Below the pieces are notes generated by a model. It was given only the letters and a program-made list of their open reading frames with translations, was not told the DNA's origin and did no database searches. Below, in pieces: positions 55,839 to 64,000 of a stretch of 64,000 bases of DNA. The position numbers and the translations under genes were made by a program. Each line of letters begins with the position of its first letter. Within the stretch, counting starts at the first letter, position 1. The stretch is from Sacculina carcini (taxonomy: Eukaryota; Arthropoda; Thecostraca; Sacculinidae). The DNA lies in NCBI GenBank assembly GCA_916048095.2, contig OU696590.1, forward strand, positions 4,879,052 to 4,943,051, given 5' to 3'.

Positions 55839-55856
55839 GATCTCTTTTATATATAT

Positions 55857-55911
<55 letters not shown>
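55790..55911. repeat. (CA)n followed by (TA)n
   Basis: A CA tract (about 55790-55834) followed by an AT tract (about 55858-55911); the mariner element is inserted at the end of the TA tract. Confidence 0.9.
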
Positions 55912-55913
<2 letters not shown>

Positions 55914-55914
<1 letters not shown>

Positions 55915-56848
55915 GAGGGTGAGTCAAAAATTATCCGCAATTTCGCTATAACATGTATTCAGTATTGCCACACTGCGTTCTGCGCATGCGTGCTTATGGT
56001 TGATACTGCTGTGGTCATGTGATCAAAGTTTGAGCCTGATTGCGCCATTTTGCCTTATGTCTTGACAGTGTAAACATGGCCGCTCCACTAGCAGTATGCA
56101 ACAAGGAAGAACAAAGAGCAGTGACCCGATTTCTCTGGTCAGGAGTGTCAGGGGCTGAAATTCATCGAAGGCTTTTAGCACAATACGGGGACGGTGCACT
56201 ACCGCGTAGAAGTGTGTATGAGTGGATTGATAAGTTTAAAAGTGGCCGGACGAGCGTGACGCACGAAGAGGGTGCAGGACGTCCATCGACCTCCATCACT
56301 GATGAGAAAATTCAGCAAGCTCGAGAGATGGTAATGGCGAACCGGCGAGTTATCATTGATGAGGTAGCTTGTTCTCTGCAGATTAGTCATGGTTCTGCCT
56401 TTCAAATCATCCACGATGAGCTCGGCTTCCATAAAGTCTGTGCGAGATGGGTGCCAAGAGAGCTTACTGCAGATCACAAATGCAAGCGTCTTGAGATCTC
56501 TCAACGTTCACTCGATCATTAACCAATTGGGTTTTGAGGCGCTGGAACACCCTGCCTACAGCCCAGATCTCGCCCCTTCTGACTACCATTTATTTGTACC
56601 CCTCAAAGATGGTTTACGAGGTCGGCGATTTTTCTACGGATGACGATGTGAAAGAGGCGGTGCATAAATGGTTGCATGACCAGCCCCAAACCTTCTTCTC
56701 GGAGGGAATACGCAAGCTTGTGGACCGCTGGACCAAGTGCATTGAAAAACAAGGAGAATATGTAGAAAAATGATGTACTTGCCTATGCCCTGCTTTTGTA
56801 TAAATACATTGAAAAACAAAGAGTGCGTATAATTTTTGACTCTCCCTC

Positions 56849-56849
<1 letters not shown>
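55914..56849 (+). mobile_element. mariner element with intact termini and internally deleted transposase
   Basis: Terminal inverted repeats of about 27 bp (CGAGGGTGAGTCAAAAATTA... and its inverse with few changes) are flanked by TA. The transposase N terminus (56073-56522) starts MAAPLAVCNKEEQRA and has SGAEIHRRLLAQYGDG, RSVYEWIDKFKSGRTSV and GRPSTS, the mariner helix-turn-helix pair. The catalytic centre with the first two Asp residues is missing; the frame resumes at LEHPAYSPDLAPSDYHLF (56540-56593, third Asp motif) and runs to KCIEKQGEYVEK. It could be mobilised only in trans. Confidence 0.92.
56073..56773 (+). pseudogene. Internally deleted mariner transposase
   Basis: Two frames: 56073-56522 (DNA-binding half) and about 56524-56773 (C-terminal part with the SPDLAPSDYHLF motif), with a further shift near 56640. 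About 150 codons of catalytic core are absent compared with a normal mariner transposase of about 345 residues. Confidence 0.88.
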
Positions 56850-56879
<30 letters not shown>

Positions 56880-56883
<4 letters not shown>

Positions 56884-57540
56884 TTTAAACCCTCCCGTCG
56901 TGTGGAACAATTAATAAAATAAAATTCATATTCAACCCATGAAAGAAAATGAATATACAAATTAAAAACCAAAAATGTTTACCTGTAAATATGTTAACCA
57001 ATACAAAAGTCTAAATGTGAACATTTTAATTTTAATTTTGACAAAATACATCCCTCAACCCACGTCATATTTAAACCTGCCCGTCGTGCTGAATAATTGA
57101 GAACTCAGACACGAAACAACTGAAAATTACTCAACTTTTTCATCATAATGCTTCCAAAATATATTTATAACATAACATCACTATCTAGAATTGAGACCCG
57201 CCCGATGTGCGGAAAAATTAATAAAGTAAACTAAGTATTGAATTCATGAAAGAAAACGAATACAAATTTAAAAAGAAAGTACACCCATATAAAGTATTAA
57301 CCAATGGAAAAGTCTAAATATGAATGTTTATATTTTAGATGTGGCAACATATTTTCCATCGAATAGCCTCATATTCAAACCCGCTCGTCATTCGGAACGA
57401 TTAATAAAATAAAGTGAGTAAAAAAGCAAAAGATTAACCAATATAAAAATCTAAATTTGTAAATTCTTGTTTTGAATATAATGAGAACTTCGTCGTGCTT
57501 CTCTTGACCGTCGTGCGGAATAATTCAGAACTCAAACACA
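56880..57540. repeat. AT-rich repeat family with CCCGTCGTGCGGA motif, block 2
   Basis: The motif and variants recur near 56887, 57078, 57200, 57380 and 57508, again alternating between ATTAATAAAAT and ATTxAGAACTC contexts. Same family as 51700-53930; the mariner element lies between the two blocks. Confidence 0.75.
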
Positions 57541-57690
57541 AATCAGCCACATAATTTTGTGGAAGTCGACAGCACACCTACTGCGCATGAGTGTAAGTTT
57601 GAATGCTTGTAGAGTGAGGCAGTGCTCCCATGTGAAGGACAGAGTATAGACGTCCAGCTGAAGCTCGTCGGATTTTCATCCTTACGCAAC

Positions 57691-58200
57691 ATGTCGGAGC
57701 ACATTGAGCAGCGCTACTACGTTAAGTTCTGTTACAAACTTGGTGATACACAACCGCTATAACTATCCATTCAGCCAGCCTTTAACGATGAAGTTATGAG
57801 AATAACACTGATAAATGAGTGGTATAACCGCTTCAAGCAAGGACAAAACTCAGTTGAGAGCAGACCACGTTCAGGCAGACAATCCATCAGTAGAAACGAA
57901 GCATTCAGTGAAAATGTTCGTCAAATAGTGGAGGAGGACCCTCGTGTAACCATCGATGAAATTACAGAAGAAGTGGGAATAAGCACAGGACCAGTTTGTA
58001 CCATTTTAACGGAAAATTCGGCCATGCGGCGATGTGTGCTAAGTTAGTTCCCAAGCTGATGGTGGCACAGTAGAAACAACTACACCGGGAAATAGCATAA
58101 TACCTGTTTAATTGTGCTAACAATGACTGACTTCATGAAGACTATCATCACTGGTGATGAGACATGGCTGTACGGATATGATCCAGAAAATAAATGTCAT
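57691..58200 (+). pseudogene. Decayed mariner-like transposase, second family
   Basis: MSEHIEQRYYVKFCYKLG at 57691, then (57796-58047) LINEWYNRFKQGQNSVESRPRSGRQS and a second helix-turn-helix, DPRVTIDEITEEVGISTG. Later FMKTIITGDETWLYGYDPEN (near 58133) contains the first catalytic Asp. Frameshifts and stops separate these parts; no terminal repeats were recognised. Confidence 0.75.
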
Positions 58201-58269
58201 GTCCATAGTAAACATATTTCTTTCTATTAGTAACATATGCTTTCCGAATAATTCCATTTCATTTCCGAT

Positions 58270-60198
58270 ATGGAGAAATCAGAACCTGATCCACCTGTAG
58301 AGATTGATTGATTGCTTATTTCGTTTTTGGGGTGCACCGGCCTCTAGGACCATATGGCACCCCCCAGTCTGTTGTTATCTAAATTAAACTAAAACTATGC
58401 AAATGAACGTAATGGAGCGATGAAATAAATAAGCGTGAGGGTGAATGATATGAAAATGAAAGTCAGAAGAATAAAAATCAATAAATAGTTTTAAAAGGCA
58501 AAAGCCGTAAAAATTAAAAAATGCGGCCCTCAATGACCGCCGATTGCTCATGTCCCAAAATCTCGTCCATAGTCCGAACGGATCCAAGACAACGTTGACG
58601 CGCCTCTGAGAACGATTGACATTCCACCAGGATGTGTTGCACGGAGAGACGTGCATTACATGCGCTGCACGTGGGTTCAGGTTGTCCGAGTAGAAGATGT
58701 CGATGCGTGTCGTACGTGGGACCCACACGCAGACGACAGAGCGCCACCTCCTCGGACCTCTTCCGGCGATAAGAGCACATCCAATGTCCGATTTCGGGCT
58801 TCACTGCTTTTAATTTGTTAGTACCACATTCGTCCCAGGAGAGCTGCCAGCGAGAACGGATAAAACGATGTATAATAGGATAAAAGTCCGAATACGGAAT
58901 GGGAAAGTTAAAATAAAATGAATAAAAGTCTCGTTCAGCAGCTCTTTTTGCGGCTCTGTCAGCTCGCTCGTTGCCCAAAATACCAATATGGGCCGGAATC
59001 CAGCAGAACTTTACACGCTTGCCCTGGTGGTGGATGATATAAAGAGAGATAAAAATCCTCTGTATAAGAGGATGTAAGGAGAAAGACGATAATGAAGTCA
59101 AAGCACTAAGGGAGTCGGATAGAACTAAAAACAAAGAAAATGAAGATGAGCGAATAAAAACCAGGGCCAGCAGGATAGCGTGAAGTTCAGCCGTGTAAAT
59201 GGAAGCGCTCGGTGGCAGCGTGCTCGAGTGGCACGTACCTCCACTTACAAACGCACAACCCACACCACTGGCCGACTTAGACCCATCAGTGTACACGGCA
59301 GTATACCGTCCGTAAGAATGAATACGCTCCAGTGTGTTTGAGCGAAGCACACTGGGCACTGTACGGTGTTTCGGCAGAGCTGCTAGCGAGACCTCAACCT
59401 CGGGTGTGACCAATTCCCAGGGTGACTCCGCCGTGTATTCTTGTCTGAGGACGTCGTTAGCACCCATCCCGCATGACTCCAGCAGTGCCTTCATTTTGCT
59501 GCAAAACAGCACAGAACACTGAGGTCCTGGAAGGTGCTGCTGCTCAGGCACATGCTGGGAAAATACCACGTCATACGCGGGGTTTTCATGGGTGCTTGCC
59601 AGCTTGCAAGAATAACGCATTCCCAGCTCTTGACGACGGAGCGCCAGCGGAGCCTCATCAGCCTGTAGAGATTGAGTTTCCTTTAAACCTCCTTTTATGG
59701 AGAATACTGTCGAAGGATGACTCACCGTGCTGTAAGCACAATTCCAGTAGCAAGCGATCAGCGTCAGCTACGCCAAAATTTTCTGTCTTGGCCTCTCTCT
59801 CCAAATATCGTCTCCCAGCTCTCTCCTGACGTCATTGTTTCACATGCTACGACACTTTGAAAACGGATGTCCTGAATCTCTTCAAGCGTACGCGACCGGA
59901 ATTGTTCGAAACGTTCATCGCCAAGACTACTATTATCGGCCAACTTTCGCAAATCGTGTCCGAAATAGGACGATTTGGTGCGCTACAGATTCCCGCAAGC
60001 TCGACCGCCTACAATTGGCATGCTTTAGCAGCTCAGAAGGTGCCGATAGCTGAATTGGCCAAGTTAGAAGACGAGCTTCTGCCGCTAAAGCAGTCTCAAC
60101 GTCTAGCAGCACCTGCAGCCGTGTCGCAGCACGTCGACTCTTCAAGCACAGATGCAACATTTGACGCTACTGGTGCAGACATTCGTTTACCTCAATAA
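58270..60198 (+). pseudogene. Unidentified reading frame split by a LINE insertion
   Basis: Left part 58270-58307 reads MEKSEPDPPVEIE. After the LINE and its target duplication the same frame goes on at 59676 with FPLNLLLWRILSKDD... to a stop at 59826. After a one-frame shift an open stretch (59830-60198) continues with LKTDVLNLFKRTRPELFE, GQLSQIVSEIGRFG and LAKLEDELLPLKQ to a TAA. The composition is that of a real soluble, helical protein. I do not recognise the family. It may be a dead gene or retrocopy. Confidence 0.5.
58308..59661 (-). mobile_element. 5'-truncated LINE with RNase H domain and 14-bp target duplication
   Basis: CCTGTAGAGATTGA flanks the insertion at 58294-58307 and 59662-59675. 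The minus-strand frame begins ADEAPLALRRQELGMRY and carries a complete RNase H: YTDGSKSASGVGCAFV (first Asp), TAELHAILLAL (Glu), LVLSDSLSAL (Asp), WIPAHIGILGNERADRAAK (last Asp). A C-terminal zinc-like CSAC...HILVEC follows. The element ends in a (CAAT)n tail near 58308. It is a Jockey/R1-like type, truncated after RT. Confidence 0.9.
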
Positions 60199-60829
60199 AA
60201 ATTATTTCCCAGTTCTATTGGTTGTGATACGTTTACGTATTATCACGGTGTGACATTTTACGGCGAAGCGACCTTTGTTGTCACATTTTCATGTTTGGTC
60301 AGGAACGCTGCATTTGTCCAGCTCATGTGACGTCTCCCAAAACGCATTCATGTTGATTTAGCGTAGTTCCATGCCTTCGATGTTTATGTCGGTTGCCACA
60401 AACTTTGAGCGAAGGTGAGAATTTAGCTCGATTGCAAAATTTCGGACAAATCTGTGCAAAAATATATACTTTGTGTGTATATATACTTTGTGTGTATTTT
60501 ATGATTGACTGCATTTATTTCAATTGAAACCAATGATTTCGTTAATTTTAATCAGTTGCATAGACTGAAATGAATTAAATTTGAATGTATTGATATACAT
60601 TTATTACATTGGTTCAAATTTATTGCATTGATATAAATGTATTGCATGGGATAACTTAGTATCGAAATTGTGTTTAAATTAATTTAAAAAAGGAGATATG
60701 TTGAATAATTACGTCTGTGCAGCCTAAAATGTTAAAGCAATAAACATTCATTGTGGAAGCATGTATATGCGCATTCCACGAGATCTACCCAGAACCAAAC
60801 CGTAATTACGGGTAAACTGAAGTCTGAGT

Positions 60830-61010
60830 GACATTTGATAACCCTGTGGAAAGGGATAAGAATACTGCCACCGTACCCGCTGCGTGTCGTAAGAGGCGAC
60901 TAAAAGCGAACCATCTGCTTCCTCCCTCCATGTACTGCCACATCAAGGGGAGCAATAATTCAGTAGAGTTGGCATCCCCTTGGGCTACTGCAGCTGTCTT
61001 CTATCCCTCT
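60830..61010 (+). mobile_element. SINE-like or conserved repeat fragment
   Basis: It contains TGCGTGTCGTAAGAGGCGAC followed by TAAAAG, a phrase I know as recurrent in invertebrate genomes, within a GC-richer block. Boundaries and promoter are unclear. Confidence 0.35.
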
Positions 61011-61019
61011 ACACGGAAT

Positions 61020-61870
61020 AAAAAAATGATACAGGTTCCTACAGCGTTCGCCAAGATCGTCTTCAATTTAGCGGATAATTGTGGACTGCAGAATTCGTCC
61101 TCGACCACGACATGCACGTTTTGCTGCAAAGTATCGAAATGCATTTTGAAAGCCGTCGTCAATATAGGACGTATCAGAATTATCGTTAATATCGAATGGA
61201 TTGCGACCAGTCATCATCTCGAACATGAACACGCTAAGCGACCATCAGTCCACACTGAAGCCGTGATACTCGCAATACACAATCTCCGGCGTCATGTAGC
61301 CGGGCGTGCCGCAGAAGCTGGAAGTTCTGTCGCCCGGTCACATTCCCTCCTTGCATACGCCGTAGTCAGTGAGCTTGATATGACCCTCGTGGACGATCAG
61401 CACATTGTACGGCTTCAGGTCGCAGTAGACTATGCCCGTCTCGTGCAGAAATTTGAACGCCACGGAAATATCAGCCGAGAAGAACTTGGCGAGGTCCTCG
61501 GACAGTTTGCATTTGTCGTCCATGTGAAACTGGAGGTATCCGCCACGCACAAGCTCAATCACAAAAAACGGTCGACTGGGACTCTGGAAGAACGAGTGCA
61601 GTCACAACAGGAACGGGTGTTTGGACACCGTCTCAAACACGTGTTTCTCGGTCTGTAATGAGTCGATTTTCAAGCCGAGGGTGAGCAGTTCCTTTTTCAG
61701 CACATTCATGGCGTACACGCGCCGAGCTCGTCGCAGCTCCACCATCAACACCTTGCCGTAGTTGCCGCGTCCAATCACACGGATCAGCTCAAAATCGGCC
61801 AGCGAGTACTTGGTGGGACGAGCGACCGTCGAGGTGCTCGCCGCGGCCGCGGCAGGAACCAGGTCCACAC
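61020..61870 (-). pseudogene. aPKC pseudogene: Processed pseudogene of atypical protein kinase C (PRKCI/PRKCZ type)
   Basis: The minus strand reads [19 protein letters not shown] (Gly-loop), [10 protein letters not shown] (the ATP-binding Lys is Asn), [17 protein letters not shown], a stop, then [26 protein letters not shown] (HRD-type Arg is Cys), [13 protein letters not shown], a stop, [15 protein letters not shown]-stop-WSL and FEMMTGRNPFDI. Order and sequence match the aPKC kinase domain. It is intronless, with at least three stops, at least two in positions explained by CGA to TGA or TGG to TGA. No activity is possible. Confidence 0.9.
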
Positions 61871-62039
61871 TGACCGTCTCAGTGTTGGTTCGGTCGGTGA
61901 CGAGTTGAGACGAGAGAAGTTGAGAGCAGGGCAAATAACATGTCCTATATGTCCTAGATGATAATGATGGCGATGGCAGTGAAGATAATGGTGGTAGTGA
62001 TGTATGCGTCGGATTTGACATTATTGAATTTCACGCTTG

Positions 62040-64000
62040 GCTGTTGTGATATTAATGGTGAGTTGTATGCAGGGCCGAATTTAGGGGGGCAAAGAGGGCA
62101 CCTTTATGATAAACTTTTTTGTCACGATGTCATGTCGTGAATATTTGCAATAGAGAAATGAAAATTTTAGCATATGCTGGTAGCAGGTAAATTTCAACTT
62201 CCACCAATTATTTGAGGCGGAGTTAAAATATAGGAGGCATTATTTTTGGAACGACCCTAGTATTTATGATTTATCTTTCTTCATCACGGAAAACTACAGT
62301 CAAACCAAACAGTGACTTTTACATATTGGTCACCAAATTTGCAAGGGCCAGGACTCGTAAAGTGTCTGGTCTGTGAATACAGATACCGCTATAGTTGTTT
62401 CTATTCTACGAAGAAACATTGGTTTTGATTTTAAGATTGGCGGAGGTCCAGACAAACAGAAGCACAGCCTGTGTGACTGACAGACAGACAGCCAGCCAGA
62501 CTGTCTGTGACGCCGCCGCTGAAGCGCCGGTTAATGCGAACGCTAACAGTGGGGCTATGGAAACAGCGAGTAGGACGGCAATGTGGACAACAACCTGATT
62601 ACTGAATATGAAAATATGAAGTCCATTGTCACAGTGACTATTCATGAGGACATTGAGACAACGTCCACGTGCAGAGTGACTGAAAGTGTTGATGTTTCTG
62701 TGACAATCCATATACCGTACAATGGTGAAGTCGGAAACGAGCCAGACACTTCACAATCACATCTTTTGAGCACAGAAGCCTGCGACAATACATATCCAGG
62801 ACAGTAGTCCACCGCGGGCTTTAATAACTGTGTGCACCGATTCCAAACGAAGTGGATCATAAGGCCACAGTCGTGTGACGTGTTCGGCAAGCGCACTTGG
62901 TTCAGTAGATTGAAGTGCCGGAGCTATCGCATTGTATGCCACTCCGGCTATCACTAAAATTTGACACACATATGCACGTGTATGGTCGGGGTGATATCAG
63001 ATGAGGGTCCGTCGGAGCTTTCTGGACATTCACTGCTAAAAAGTGTCATTCCGCAACACATATCTAGCGTATAGCCGTCGACGTGGCGACGAATGGTGGT
63101 GTGTTTTTGTGGATAGGAAGATATAGGATATATTCTTCATATGTCAATCAAGATGATGCTCTATTCGAGATATAACATCCGTTCGGTTCAGATAAATATT
63201 TATCTGCCAGAACACCTAAAAAACGTGCGACGTAATCACTAAATAATTCATTCGACAGATATTGAACGAATGAAACTAAGATTCTTCTATATCCGTGTGT
63301 TAAGTCAGTCTCTCATTGCCAAATATCTGACAAACAGCTTATCCATGATGCTTGATTATCCAATCTCCTTTCATCTTCTTGTGTTCATTATTATCTTTCT
63401 GTTTTTCCGTAATCTCAAGCTGTGAACACAGGGCGAGGAAATGAATGATAGCAGCAGCTAATTTTGCCATCGTGACTGCCTGGAGATTACTCCGGGAATT
63501 ACCCTTTGGTCAGTGTTGTAAAATACACTATTATGAAAATCATTGTCCTTTCTCTTCACTACGCGAACTGAAAATATCAACAACGGTCTATCTGCCGGCT
63601 TAATTCAATCCTTACAATCACTTTAACCCAATTACATTGCCTATTACTACACGGAATCGCTGAGAAAGCATAAAAACTTGATTCGAGACAGGTTACAGTT
63701 AAGTTGCTTTTGACAAGCTAAGTAAAGTTAAGTAATCAATGGACGAAGTGAAGTAAAAACGCAAACACAGATCTAATACAAACGCACTGGAAACGAAAGA
63801 TTAAAACTGAACAAGAATACACATTGTCAAATATCAAATATCTCACAAACGCCCAGTAACATCATTAGCTAACTTGCAACAACGATAATTAAATAAATAC
63901 TTTTAATTTGATTTCACCTTGAAACAGGATATTCATTATATAGTTAGTAAATACAAGCCGGATAAATTTGCCTATAGAGCAATAAATGATGGATGAACGA
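62040..64000. other. No recognisable gene
   Basis: AT-rich sequence with only short non-conserved frames. A GGGCCGAATTTAGGGGGGC phrase near 62071 resembles a transposon end also hinted at near 690. Nothing else could be supported. Confidence 0.4.

Overview
The window is eukaryotic and animal. Coding segments are short, GC-rich exons with GT/AG splice sites. The rest is AT-rich intron and intergenic DNA full of (CA)n/(GT)n microsatellites, tRNA-derived SINEs, LINEs and cut-and-paste transposons. The RING-finger gene ends in a CRGxAS-YF tail, as in protostome RNF38/RNF44 relatives, and the mobile elements (mariner, DUF4817-type Tc1/mariner, piggyBac, hAT, RNase H-bearing LINE) also fit a protostome invertebrate, perhaps an arthropod. 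The species cannot be fixed from the sequence alone.

Layout. (1) 1432-23089, + strand: seven exons of an RNF38/RNF44-type RING-H2 E3 ubiquitin ligase, reading phases agreeing at all six introns; the 5' end lies outside the window or was not found. Its introns hold a 1.1-kb uninterrupted (CA)n, a piggyBac remnant, a hAT remnant, SINEs, a hAT MITE with a perfect 8-bp target duplication, and two abutting 49-50-bp hairpins with the same 23-nt loop. (2) 25464-31637, - strand: nine phase-consistent exons of a Ki-67-like chromosome-periphery protein, convergent with the RING gene. It has a compact array of 23-residue repeats (a reduced K167R core) and two copies of the GH(A/V)(N/D)SP module. (3) 31.6-45 kb: a repeat graveyard with a 3-copy tandem repeat, pogo-like termini, a degenerate transposon-associated gene, an unclassified reverse-transcriptase element, and several LINE pieces, one split by a Tc1/mariner element beside its YADD motif. 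(4) 45303-47825, + strand: an intact single-exon 840-aa TTLL5-type tubulin polyglutamylase. (5) 49.65-51.07 kb: an orphan GC-rich reading frame with a truncated P-loop and one in-frame stop, possibly an endogenised foreign or viral sequence. (6) 51.7-57.5 kb: AT-rich repeat families and a mariner element with good terminal repeats but an internally deleted transposase. (7) 57.7-62 kb: a second mariner relic, an unidentified reading frame split by a LINE with a 14-bp target duplication, and a decayed intronless copy of atypical protein kinase C. The last 2 kb hold nothing I can name.

The host genes do not form a pathway: one acts in ubiquitination, one on mitotic chromosomes, one on tubulin modification. 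The most unusual signals are the twin hairpins, the opposed CA/GT tracts at the intron ends of the RING gene, the duplicated Ki-67 module with matching intron phases, and the orphan P-loop frame.
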